Below, one piece after another: positions 1 through 10,178 of a stretch of 64,000 nucleotides of DNA. The position numbers were made by a program, and so were the translations under genes. This stretch comes from Holacanthus passer. Its lineage: Eukaryota; Chordata; Actinopteri; Pomacanthidae. The notes beneath the pieces were generated by a model. That model worked only from the letters and a program-made list of their open reading frames with translations, was not told the origin of the DNA and ran no database searches. The first letter of the stretch is position 1. Every line of letters begins with the position of its first letter. The stretch is taken from the NCBI GenBank assembly GCA_025331565.1, contig JAFREQ010000003.1, positions 13,323,001-13,387,000 on the forward strand, given 5' to 3'.

Positions 1-2610
1 TTGCAAGAGGTGAATTTATCTACAAATGTCTCTATAACCAGGCTCCTAAGGTGCTCAGTGAGATGGCGAAACCTCTCAGGTCTTGTGGCTCAGTTAATTA
101 CTTCCACTGCAGAGAACTGCAAAGTGCCTTTTTGTGAAACTTCTTTTGGGCAGACGCTGCGGAAATCCTCACTCAACTCAAAACGGATCATATCGGGGAT
201 CAGCTCAAATCTAAGTTAAAACCATTTCTCGAGAGCGATCAGACGTGCTCACGGATAATCACGTGGCTTTCTTCGGATTTCGTCGACTTTTTACAGTACC
301 TTTATTGGAATTTGCATTTACATTATTTATGTGCAATGTATTTTTCATGAAAGGCCATCGAGAGATTCATGTTACAAATGAGCTTTTAGGCTGTAAACGC
401 TAAGCCCACGGCTTTTAATGTGGAAAAGCAGACACAGCTTTTAACGGCTACCAGTAACAGCTATGATAGTCTCCTGATTGAATATTCTGTGATCATGTAT
501 CTGTACATATAAAACTAACATAGATAATAACATCGTCTTGTTTGCATGGTGTGAGGATCCCGTGGGGCGCTCCTCGATAAGACGGGACCTCCTGCTGCAC
601 TTTGATGGCACAGCACAATGACAATAATAATAAAACCATCCATGCCTCTGAGATCAATACACACACACACTCACACACATAATTTGTTATTATAATGTGG
701 TAATTTTCATCATCTCCACTTGAGCTGAACAAACAAAACAAAAACATAAATGAAATATATTGGTTTGTTGGAATTTGAAAGCTAACGAAATAAAGTTGCA
801 GTCAATTTTAACGTCTGAATCAATCTCATTTAGCTTGAAATTCTCCTTTTTCCTTTTTCGGGGTGTTAATGAGGCTCTGCATTGTTAATATTTCGTTTTT
901 CTATTCTCACATATAAATAGTGTTTGAAAAGGTATTTAATGCAAATCTCCATCCTTTAAAAGTCTGAAAAACAAGGAGGGCCATGGTTGTACAGACTGAG
1001 TTCAAATGTAATATATGCTAATGGCAGCACTGTATGTTAATAAGCAGCTAAACTTTAAAATTTCATTAAGCTTAAAATGAAGTTCAGCGAGCGGCTTGCT
1101 GAAGGCTTTCTGAATTGTTTGCATTACAACCCGTGTAGGAACAGGTTATGTTGATACACGCTTATCAAAATAGCCCGAAATTTTTATCCCCAAGTCGTTT
1201 GACTAAATTGTGCAAGGATTTCCGCAGCCGCTGCCTCCACCCTCGCCCTGCCCTTCCCCTCTGTTTCTGTCTTTCCACGCGGTACGGTATGCTCGTGGGC
1301 CCGCCGTCACACCTCCCCATGTCATTAGCGGCAAAGTCTCCTTCAAGGGATCTGTTGAAATGGAACATTTGGTTCCACTTTGAAGTGCCGAGGCATTTGA
1401 ATCATTTAGCGAGGAAGGATGCTGCGAGGGCTGTTAAACTGCTCTGTTTAGCAGCAGGCAGTCCAAGCGCTGACAGAGAACACAAGGGATAAGAGAGGTA
1501 TCATCAGGCACCTCGCCACCAGACACTGATGTCGTCGAATGTTGCCACCGTTAGCTGGTGTGTTTTTATTCTCGGTGGAGCCCTAATGGGATGTTGCTGT
1601 AGGAGATGAGTGGAATGCTAGACGGGGATGCTTCCCTTCCCTGTAGCCGCTGTCGCTGGCGTCATGTACGGATACACAGGAATGCACATACATGTACGTT
1701 CATGCAGTCACTGATTAGGTTCTCATACAGACACAGTGCCACCTCAAAGACACACTAAAAAAATCAAGTACTTTTATTTTTAGTATGCATCTTTAATCTT
1801 ATTTGCACTTGCGAGTAGCTCCTCTGTTTACTTTTGGCATTGCATTGTGGGAAAACAGTGTACATCAGCAGTACACTCTTTTTGGTTAATAATACTTGCC
1901 AGAGTGATTCACAAAAATCATATAAACTGTTATATTCCGAGGTAAAACTGGAAGTGACAGCACCCAAAAAGTCTTTAATAATTACTAATAGAGAGTGTAC
2001 AGTGTTCAGGCACAGTTGAGAAGTGCAGTAGGTCAAAGTTGAACCAGAAGGCGGAAGTGTAAACTGTGAACGATGTTGTCTCCACCCGGCTGACGTGTGT
2101 CTGACTTCTCACCCCGTCCTTGAATACACTGTTGTTATTACAAATTATGGCCAAACTATGAAGAATAAAAGTTGTAATATATCAGAATTTTCCCTCAACA
2201 TTTTCTTGTCAAGTCAGTTTGAGCACATGCTCCCTAGAGAGAAAATCTTTTCCGTCAGTCTACGAAACAAACCTGAGTCACTCAAACACTGATTTCCGAT
2301 GTGGTAGTCGAGTATATGTTTTTTATTCTGTGTATGCTGTAGCTCAGCCATCGACAAGACATTCCCCCTGTGGGCTCAGAGGGCCCATCTGTGGGTTCAG
2401 ATCCCATGCCTTATTAAGTTTTATACACTGTAGTTTACAAATGCACAGAATGTCCCAAAGCTGGGAAACAATACAGTAAATCAATGGAGCTCAGGGGCAT
2501 TTATGGTCGATGGTGGCGCTGAGGAAGAGAACCGGTGACCAACCTTATAGTGACTTTATATTATAGAATAACTGAGCAAGTGCACAGAATTACAAGCATG
2601 AGACAAGTAC
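1..2610 (-). other. tspan33-like intron 4 (part), no exon found
   Basis: AT-rich intronic sequence. I looked on the minus strand for the large-loop exons (CCG motif, DLQN-type segment) and saw none. It contains a short CA tract near 658-678, moderately repetitive sequence at about 1745-2050 that could be an old DNA-transposon piece, and a degenerate tRNA-like segment near 2338-2402. Small open frames here have no recognisable family. Confidence 0.6.
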
Positions 2611-2685
2611 CTGATCGGAGTAGAAGAAGCCCAGAATCGCTATGGCCAGCTGGGTGAGGAAGACTAATGTCAGGCTGAAGGAGAA
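2611..2685 (-). CDS. tspan33: tspan33-like coding exon 4 (TM3)
   Basis: 75 bases in phase 0, with acceptor CTTCCTCTAG and donor GTACTT. It encodes TM3 (FSFSLTLVFLTQLAIAILGF) and ends FYSDQ at the start of the large extracellular loop. The size equals that of the matching tspan9 exon, as expected for homologous tetraspanin exons. Confidence 0.87.
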
Positions 2686-5600
2686 CTAGAGGAAGAAAAG
2701 ACACAAAAATTAAACCGCAGAATCGATTGACTGTCACATTCGTTGTTACACGTGAGATTTAAGACTTGGCTTTGGATTAAATGTAGTTAGAGCGAGCGTA
2801 ATTGTAAGCAGCGCCAGCATTATTAGTGTGTCTCATGTCTATTACTGTCTTGAGGAGGCGAATGTTCTCTCGGAGGGCTCCGATGCAACCACAGAAAGTG
2901 ATGAAGAACATGACCACCCCCACCACAATTAGGATGACAGCCGGGTCGATGAGGAACGTGTCCCGCACCGTGTCTGGCAGAAAGACAGGAACACAACAGC
3001 TCCGCTTTAGATATTTGTCCTCTTCTTTTCTGGTCTCTTTTTCCTCCCTGTTTGTATTTCTGTTTTTCTACCCTCCTTTTTAACCTTTATTTAAATTTAT
3101 TCCCTCCCTCAACCCCCTTTGTTTTTCCACCTACATGGACTGCCTTCATTCTCTTAAATTATCAGTGATCTGTTGTGGATTACGCAGGATATAGAGAGGT
3201 GTAATCGGCAGAATGAGCCATTCATCCATTTTGTCGTCCATTTGCTTTATATTACAAATTAAATGCGAAAATAATGACAGGAGGTAAATTGAGGTAAAAG
3301 CTAAAACTCGATGACCCAGTAAACGTGACAAGCTGTTCAACAGGTGTGAGACTAAAAGAGGTCACGCCAGCCCGGCTTCAGAGCCCGCAGTGCACGGAGG
3401 CTTGACCCAGTTTACTTTTTGTCGTTGAAGGGACAGAACAATATACAGATTGGAAAGAGTGTGTCGTGTATGTACCTGTAGCTTTCTGGACTTTAGCATA
3501 AACCCCAATCGCAACAATCAACAAGGAGAAAACCTGTGGAAAGACAGAGGGAAACCACAAAAGCGATTGAATCAAATAGCACATTAAGCAGATCACTAAT
3601 TTTCTCTTTGGCTGCTTCACATTTTGCCTAAAAACATTTGGCAGTTCATAAATATTCAATCACTTGTTATGATGATGGCAAACTAAACAAGGGTACAGAT
3701 GATGGTTTGGTGTGGTTTTTGCAGAGAGTTAAATGAGAAAATAGATCTACTCCATTAAGTATGAAGTCACAACATGGTTAGTTTAGCATAAGGATCAGCT
3801 AGCTCGACTCTGTCCAAAGGTATCAAACATGGCCTACCAGCACCACAAAAAGTCAGTAATATTGTCTTTTCTTGTTTGTTTACTTTGGACAAAAATGGTT
3901 TAAATTGACAAATTTTCTAGGTGAGATGTTACCTGCTGCAACTCTATGCTCAATATTTTCAAAATGATGGCAGAGACATGTTCTGTTTTCAGTTGCAAAG
4001 TTGTAAAAGGAGAAACAGTGAACCTTCATGTGTGAGCAAAGGATGCGAAAATACAAGAGACAAACTTCCAGAGAAAACTTTAACGTTTGCAGTGGCCATT
4101 TTCCAGAGCTCTGTTTTACCACAAAACCGAAAGCCTGATGCTGTTCCATCCATTTATTCTGGAGTATGAAGTATGAGCCAACATGTTGGTCAACTAGCAC
4201 ATTTTATTTTTCTTGTGTTTTATCTGTTAACTGTTTCCAACAAATCTGCAGCGTGCTAGATAATGTCAGCCAACGTTATCCTGCAAGTTAAATGATGATT
4301 CATGTCAGGACATTTTATATGGCTTCGGGGTGTTGACGATGAAAGTTAAAGCAAACTTTACTCAAATAGTCAGACAGTTAAGCTGCTGAATTAAATGAGA
4401 TTTGCGCGTTTGATGAGCAGAGTCGAAGCTGCAGGCGAGCGGCGGAGGAACGATTTAGATTTATGCGTGCTATGTGAAGACAAAGGTGCAGAGTTATATC
4501 TGAGACGGTTTAAGGCATGATGGGATTTCTTCATTGAATCAAAAAACTAAAAATGCAATTTTGATGAGAAAAGATGAGTTTTTATGGGTAATCAATGCCA
4601 GGAGAGGAACCTTTGGGATCCATTTGAACACATTTATTTCTTAATTATCCACTTCCAAACCTAGAATATGCAGCAGTTATAGATGTGTTACTCTCCTTAG
4701 TGGGTGCTTTGTGTGAAAACGTGTTGCTTCCTGTGTGCAGGCTCTGTTCTGAGCCGACTTTGTTTGCACTGCTAACCAGGACAGGTGTGATGAGATTAGC
4801 GATGATGAGCCTGACTTCAGGTGCTGAGCATGCAGAGCGCCTGTACCTGCGCTTCTCCTGCAACAGCCGTTTATGTGTTTATGATAAAGAGACAGATGGA
4901 TGTCAGCGGGAATGAAAATAACAAAACATATGGAATCTCAGCTTTAATCATCTGACTTTTGAGGCCGTTTTCCGGGCAGACACGGTCCATCTGCGATTTC
5001 AAAGACAATCCTTCAGAATTCACAAGCACATGAGTGTTTCTGTGCAGATCTCCCTGTCGAGTCGAACTTGACCTTGGTTAGAAAGTCGAGGTTATTATCC
5101 GCCCGGCATGACTGAACAGTGTTTTGTATTTGTGCTTTTGTGGGTGGACCGTAGGAAAAAAAAAAAAGAAGCGTTCAGTGTCATGAACAAAGGCTGAGAC
5201 AGACAAGGTGAAAGAGTGAGAGAGCAAAGAGAGGGTGTGTTGATCTGTCTGAGAGCTGCTCTGTTTTTAAAAGAGAAGAAAACATTACAGTAGCTAAAAA
5301 AAAAAAAAAGGGGTCCTACTGCGTAAAATATTGAACACGAAAGAGACGTCGGCAGCCCACACTGCGTGCGCTGGATGAAGCAAAGAGCATCTTGTTTAAT
5401 GAGGTCTCGAAACGGCGACAGCGCTGAGGCGCGGGCTGACTGTAAGTAATGCTGCTGCTCGAGGACGTGCCGTAAAGCTGCCGAGGATGCGAGTCCGACC
5501 TCACAGAAAGTGGGAAATAGGTGGAATTAGAGCTTCCTGTTGATTGCATTGTCAACACTAATTTTCCTCCTTCCCTTGATTGTTTTTCTCACCTTGAATA

Positions 5601-6536
5601 ACAATCTGCACGACTTGGCTTTCATTTCCAGCCTCCAGATTCACACTCTCCTAATTACTAATTGTGTATGTGTCAGTGTGCGTGTCTGTGTGCACACAGA
5701 ATGCCTTTTGTTCAGCCCGTATAAACATGGATTTGTTTCCTTTCTGAAAAGCCAGTATTGGATCTCTGCTGAGGTCATGAGGATCCATGGTCCGTGGCGT
5801 AATCTGCCTTGAAAGAGGTGTAATTTTTATTTGGCAGCTTTCACGTCCAACCCAGTTTTTGCTGTGCGCCGCAGAAGTAAATTGTTACTTTGAAATGGTG
5901 TGTTTTCACCCCCCTCATATTTTTGAATCAATAATCCGCCTTTACAAGACAACAGCTAACAAAACACAAGACATCAATGATGCACATTTTTGTTACAGAA
6001 CCGTGGCTTTTGAAAGCACAGTTTTTTTTAAATGATATTCTCTATTGTGTAGGAATTTGTGCACCTGCAGCTCCATTTGTCAGCTGTGTGCGCTTATGTG
6101 AATACGGGTGGCGGCGTGCACGTGCAACAGGAGACGTGCACATGGTGAATGTATTCCAGCTCTGTTTTCTGGCTTTTCAAAGGGATGAATCAGGCTTCTC
6201 CCGGCGGATTGTGTGCCGAGGTGAAAGCCAGCTGAACTGGGCCATGGGGACGCAGGCACAAAGGCCTGATGGATTAGGGCTGCAGTGTTCACTTCTGAGC
6301 CCATGTCTGATAAACAAAGTCAACACAGGCCGGGCTGCCGGGGCTGCAGTTATTGCTGATTGGCTCTGAACGCAGTAAGAGTGCAGTACAGTGTTTGCCC
6401 CCTCGCTGTGTTCGTGTAGCATTGGATGAACAGGGATATGATGGAGGTGTAGGGACTCTGTAAAGCTACAGATGTGATCTGTGTGCTTGAAGTAGTAATG
6501 TGGTAGCAAAGTGAGGGACTCAGAGGGAGTCTTAAT

Positions 6537-6580
<44 letters not shown>

Positions 6581-7905
6581 CTGCTGATGGGGGACAAACA
6601 GCCTGATCTATAGTTTAATGGCTGCATTAAAGGGTCTCCTACACCTTTCTGTTTCTCTAACAGTCCCAGTTGTCTCCTGGCCTCTGACAGCCAGCAGTGC
6701 AGCTTGTATAATTTGAGACATTGAACCCTTGGTATATACTATATATCTGTGGACCCCCCACAGCTCTGTCAGCTGAACCTTCAGTGACACCACCCATTAT
6801 ATTCAAGATGTGTTTATTTGAGAAGCTGTATAATTGTATAAAATATGAATTGTTAATGTGTAGGTTTGTTACCACGTATAGTGCCACAAGTTTTATCCTT
6901 CAACCATAAATTAACCATTGTTAGCAAGAGTAGAGGATAAACTTTTTGCTTTTAGCCATTTTAACTGTTTATTAATTGTTCTTCATCCCTCTTCATCCTA
7001 TCCAATACCTTTATTCATATTTTTACATATTTACTATCTATTTGGATAATTTATACAGTACTTTTAGCTAGCTATTAATTAATAATGGATAAACATTTTA
7101 AATTTTAACGTTTTATCCTTTTAGCTTTTTTAGATATATCGATTACCACCTATTTTAATTTCATCCATTTTTATTTATGTTTATATAGATTTACTATTTC
7201 AATATTTTATTACTTTTAGCTCATGCCAATTTTCCTGACATTTAAGCTACTTCAACAGGTTATCAATAACTATTTTAACCATTTACATTTAAGCTTACTA
7301 TTTGAATGGTTCATTACTTTTACCTATCTTATTTATCGATTTTTTTTTTTTTAGTTCAGGTTACTACTCTTGCTTGCTAATTACTTTTCACAAACTCTCA
7401 ATCTAGTGTTCAGGTACTAACTTTTCCGAATTGTAATTTTATTTTTTTTTTGAACGATCTCTATAATCTTTCCATCCCCCCCAGCCAACTGCTGAAGTGA
7501 CCCCCTGGGGTATAAGTGCCCCTGGCTGGGAATCACATCTGTATGTAATATGGACTCCAAGTTTGTGCAGTTGTTGTGAAACAATGCGGCCGACAATACA
7601 TTCAACGTTCAAGTAACAGTGCCTGACAGGAAATATATGGGAGCATTCACATCCATACTACCAGCAGGCTCCCACAGTTGCCAGGTGTTTTGTATTTTGC
7701 TGTGACTCACTGCTCTGCTGATTTGATAAGAATGCACCACTCAACATTTGCTACTGTGATGTATGAGCAATCTCAGTGTCCATATATAACTGTAGTAAAC
7801 TTAGAATAGGTAGCAGCGGGGAAGCGGGCCGCTCCTGCTGTTTGCAGCTCTGAATACTGTCTGAATTATATTTCTTCATTAATTATTCATATGCCTTTTT
7901 CTTCG

Positions 7906-7940
<35 letters not shown>

Positions 7941-8213
7941 CTTTGGCTTCCATTTCCAGCAGATCTGACTATTTTGGAGAGCTACTACTCCCTGATAGCT
8001 GGTGATTTGTATGCTCCAGAATATTAAGAATATATGGTGCACCGGGACGGCACAGAACAGCTGTGTTATGGTGTCAGTACAGAAAGGAAAATCGTTCAGC
8101 GGCGCAACTTCACTCACCCAAAATAAGAAGCTGAAGAAGAAGAGAAAATATCTGATCCAGGGGTTGACGAAGGAGAACGTCTCGGCTCGGTTCAGGTTCT
8201 GTTTCCGGTCCAT
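2611..8213 (-). CDS. tspan33: tspan33-like tetraspanin, 5' half of the gene (four coding exons, 3' part off the window)
   Basis: Four exons joined at GT..AG borders (8213-8118, 3533-3476, 2973-2846, 2685-2611) give one open frame of 119 residues. TM1 is about residues 23-45, TM2 about 63-84 and TM3 about 95-115. The N-terminal FSFVNPW, the TM2 segment with FCGCIGALREN and the FFYSDQ after TM3 resemble TSPAN33 more than TSPAN14, 15, 5 or 17 as I remember them. TSPAN33 is a TspanC8 member whose eight-cysteine large loop binds the metalloprotease ADAM10 and helps its exit from the ER and its targeting; that loop is not in the window, so ADAM10 binding is inferred from family. The start ATG at 8213 has A at -3 and G at +4. 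No further exon was found in 1-2610, so the next intron exceeds 2.6 kb. The gene runs in the same direction as tspan9, which lies upstream. The family call is firm; the exact paralogue (a or b copy) is not. Confidence 0.82.
2846..2973 (-). CDS. tspan33: tspan33-like coding exon 3 (small loop, TM2, inner loop)
   Basis: 128 bases, with acceptor TTTCTGCCAG and donor GTAATA. It encodes the end of the short extracellular loop, TM2 with the IDPAVILIVVGV start, and the cytoplasmic turn CGCIGALRENIRLLKT. The polar Cys-Gly-Cys segment and the (L/I)REN turn are tetraspanin hallmarks. Confidence 0.88.
2974..3475 (-). other. tspan33-like intron 2
   Basis: 502-base intron between coding exons 3 and 2, with normal GT..AG borders. 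It includes a T-rich stretch at about 3018-3085. Nothing else recognised. Confidence 0.8.
3476..3533 (-). CDS. tspan33: tspan33-like coding exon 2 (rest of TM1, start of small loop)
   Basis: 58 bases, that is 19 codons plus one base. Acceptor is TCCACAG and donor is GTACAT. It encodes VFSLLIVAIGVYAKVQKAT, finishing TM1 and entering the small extracellular loop. The single leftover G joins AC of the next exon to make Asp, which keeps the frame open. Confidence 0.85.
3777..3899 (+). repeat. fragment of a percomorph interspersed repeat (same family as 34134-34597)
   Basis: Phrases such as TTAGTTTAGCAT, ACTCTGTCCAAAGG and GCCTACCAGCACC match, from memory, the middle and right part of a high-copy fish repeat. 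Its left part is seen again at 34134-34262 and 9370-9505. The ends are lost here. Confidence 0.5.
6538..6578. repeat. (TG)n microsatellite, about 41 bases
   Basis: Uninterrupted alternating GT from 6538 to 6578, inside tspan33-like intron 1. Likely length-variable. Confidence 0.95.
6918..7382. repeat. AT-rich block with imperfect inverted ends and degenerate internal repeats
   Basis: The block opens with TTAGCAAGAGTAG (about 6920) and closes with ACTACTCTTGCTTGCTAA (about 7363-7380), whose reverse complement is TTAGCAAGCAAGAGTAGT. Inside, the theme TTTACTAT..TTATTACTTTTAGCT recurs three times in degraded form (about 7029, 7190 and 7292). It could be a decayed MITE. No coding sequence, and class unknown. 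Confidence 0.35.
7909..7937. repeat. poly-T run of 29
   Basis: Uninterrupted T from 7909 to 7937, about 180 bases downstream of the exon 1 donor on the gene's strand, where it reads as poly-A. It may be the tail of a lost retroposed copy, but no body is recognised next to it. Confidence 0.95.
8118..8213 (-). CDS. tspan33: tspan33-like coding exon 1 (start codon and first part of TM1)
   Basis: Thirty-two codons, starting at an ATG in good context and ending ..SFLFW directly before GTGAGT. It encodes a short cytoplasmic N-terminus followed by the first part of TM1. The exon ends in phase 0 at the tryptophan codon, the position where tetraspanin TM1 is commonly split. Confidence 0.85.
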
Positions 8214-8237
8214 TGTTGTGTGTTTTGACAGTGAGAG

Positions 8238-8306
8238 CTACGGTGAGAGTTTTACTTCAAAACAGTTCCCAGATCGGGCCCCACCCCGCAGATACTCAGC
8301 CGCCAT
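8238..8306 (-). promoter_or_regulatory. possible upstream ORF and 5' UTR of the tspan33-like gene
   Basis: Starting 93 bases before the tspan33-like ATG (first base 8306 versus 8213), an ATG opens a 22-codon frame that ends with TAG at 8238. The context CACATGGCGGC resembles the YY1 site common near vertebrate start sites. Whether this stretch is transcribed cannot be seen here; if so, it would be a short inhibitory-type uORF ending 24 bases before the main start. Confidence 0.3.
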
Positions 8307-9369
8307 GTGAATCTGAGAGGATCGTTTGCCGGCTGTGGGGGTGTCAGGCTGCCTAAAAAAATAGAGGGGGGGGCATGGGGCTGTGACGCTGCCCCCCCAT
8401 ACTGGTAGGGTCCAGAACTGTCTATGTAGGCAGGAAGGTCAGATTACAAAAAAAAAAAATATCTCTGGCTGACTGCAGCTGAATGACTTGCGAGCTTTGG
8501 AGTATTGTCAGCTGGGTCACTAGTTTCACCTCTGTGCACTCTCTGACTTTCCCGTCTTTATCTGTCACCTCAGAGACACTCGATCTTGTATCACAGGCCC
8601 ACAAGCGTATTGCAATCTTGTGCCTATTTAAGTATTTATTGCTTCTGAAAGCTTTGCGTTCTAGTCCACAAATTACATCTTCAGATCCAGATGCTCTCCT
8701 GCTAAATTGAGCAGAATGACTTTTGACAAAGGCTGGACAATGACATCTTTGAGAGGAAGGACAACTAATGTAGTTACGTGATATTAGACAGTTTGATCTG
8801 ATGTTTCCGCTGTGCTGTGTCCGTTTCTGCTTCAGAGCGAATCTGCTAAAGTTGAGCCAAAAAGAACCCTGGAATGAATCAAATAGCACGACCACCTATT
8901 CTGTAATGAGATTAATACGTAAAACTCAATTGATAATTGTCTGACAAAACGGATCAGCTGTCAGGATGGCCAGAGGGATTATCTGAGGACAGAGTACAGA
9001 AAATAAAATCACATGGCTATAAATTTAATGCGAAAGTATAAAAGATTCACGACTTGTTCTCTTCTAACCCTAGATCATAATTCAGAAATGTAGTCGGAGT
9101 TGTCCTTGGCAGTGGAAATACAGTATGTGAATACTTAATCACAAGGTTGTTTTTTTTTTTTATCGTTACATCAAGTGTCTCCTGTGGAGTGACAGAAGGA
9201 CACCAGGTCCCTCTTGTACCTCGGTGCCTTGCTGGAGGTACAGGAAGACTTAATGAGATTGATCTGTCTTTTTCTAGATGAGATACAAGTCTGTTTTCAG
9301 TCCCACAGATACTCAGTTGGAATTTGCTGTTCCTATTCAAGCAACATCTTGTTTTACCTCTTGTCTTCT

Positions 9370-9505
9370 TTAAAGGAATCATTCACTAGATGAGAGGATC
9401 GATACCACTGTCGTGTCTTTACAATATAAATATGAAACTACTGCCAGCAGCTGGTTGGATTATAAAGACTGAAAACAGGGGAAACCAAAGTGTAAAAACA
9501 TGGTT
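9370..9505 (+). repeat. left-end fragment of the percomorph TTAA-type repeat
   Basis: Starts TTAAAGGAATCATTCACT and continues with ATATGAAACTACTGCCAGCAG and AAAGACTGAAAACAGG-like phrases, also present at 34134-34262. The shared order of these phrases supports one family. The right end is not identifiable. Confidence 0.5.
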
Positions 9506-9908
9506 TCATATTGTCAGTTTTTCCCTGAAATCAAAAAGAGTCTGAATAGATTTTACTTTAACTACGTTTATAAACACTGTAAAATAAAAGCACTTGAGAC
9601 AGAACATTGAAATCGATCTTTTAGACTACCTGAACATTTTTATACTTTATTTGTAGTTTTCATTTACAAACAAAATCATACACACATATATCGTTACCAG
9701 CATTAACCAATCACTTGAACGGGTCAAACAGTGACTATGGGACCAGTTTAATAAGGAAGTGATCTATGATGGCATGTTCCCATTGTAACTTAAGGTGTTA
9801 TTGTTACATGAAAGAGTGCCGTATAGGACAAAAGGCTGATTATTAATCATATCCACATTATGCACACAACTGCATATACTTCGTGTACACATCTATCCAT
9901 ATCGAAGG

Positions 9909-9943
9909 ATCGATATGCTTTATTCATCCCAAACAGAAATTGG
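9909..9943 (+). repeat. short remnant of a common fish repeat (CTTTATTCATCCC type)
   Basis: GATATGCTTTATTCATCCC followed by AAACAGAAATTGG resembles a fragment frequent in teleost genomes, known to me as TTTATTGATCCC..GAAATTG. It sits directly beyond the 3' side of the tRNA gene. Only about 35 bases remain. Confidence 0.4.
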
Positions 9944-9945
9944 TT

Positions 9946-9949
9946 AAAA
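9946..9949 (-). terminator. RNA polymerase III terminator of the tRNA gene
   Basis: Five bases beyond the 3' end of the tRNA gene the minus strand reads TTTT, the minimal polymerase III stop signal, at a usual distance. Confidence 0.75.
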
Positions 9950-9954
9950 GCTAG

Positions 9955-10028
9955 TGGCCCGTACGGGGATCGAACCCGCGACCTTGGCGTTATTAGCACC
10001 ACGCTCTAACCAACTGAGCTAACCGGCC
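9955..10028 (-). tRNA. tRNA-Ile (anticodon AAT)
   Basis: On the minus strand a 74-base cloverleaf begins GGCCGGTTAGCTCAG and ends ACGGGCCA. The A box (TTAGCTCAGTTGG) and B box (GGTTCGATCCC) are perfect, the D and T stems pair (the T stem with one G-T wobble), and the anticodon loop CTAATAA gives anticodon AAT (AAU, read after deamination to IAU) for isoleucine. The acceptor stem has one G-G mismatch at the fifth pair, which I recall as normal for vertebrate tRNA-Ile-AAT; the sequence agrees with the human gene as I remember it. There is no intron and no encoded CCA, as expected in eukaryotes. It looks like a functional gene, not a SINE head, since no tail follows. Confidence 0.95.
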
Positions 10029-10056
10029 ATGTGGAACACTCTGGCTATGTCCAACA

Positions 10057-10068
10057 CACACACACACC
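10057..10068. repeat. short (CA)n tract between LINE and tRNA
   Basis: ACACACACACAC; on the minus strand it reads (GT)n. It lies between the last LINE-like coding sequence (10179) and the tRNA gene (10028) and could be part of the LINE 3' tail. Confidence 0.8.
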
Positions 10069-10178
10069 CATAGATGGTTATTTGTTCATTTGTACAGCCA
10101 AAAAGAGAAACAATATCAATATCAATTCTAACTTCAGCCTTCACCCTGATTCAAAGTGTCCCACTTGCGTTCAGAAAT

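Larger units (their letters stand above)
3534..8117 (-). other. tspan33-like intron 1
   Basis: 4.6-kb intron separating the two exons that split TM1. It holds a repeat fragment (3777-3899), a TG microsatellite (6538-6578), an AT-rich block with inverted ends (6918-7382) and a 29-base T run (7909-7937). No exon or RNA gene was recognised in it. Confidence 0.7.
8307..9954. other. intergenic DNA upstream of the tspan33-like gene
   Basis: Presumed promoter-proximal and intergenic region between tspan33-like exon 1 and the tRNA gene. There are G and C homopolymer runs at about 8367-8398 and an A run at about 8448-8459. No TATA box stands out. A minus-strand open frame at 8422-8895 has no recognisable domain and is not called. 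A repeat fragment lies at 9370-9505. Confidence 0.55.

Noticed and set aside
1..219. open frames on both strands at the window edge
   Set aside because: Considered as a missing tspan33 loop exon, but no CCG motif or tetraspanin-like residues in any frame.
8422..8895. 157-codon minus-strand frame upstream of the tspan33-like gene
   Set aside because: No recognisable domain, begins and ends in low-complexity sequence, no supporting splice pattern.
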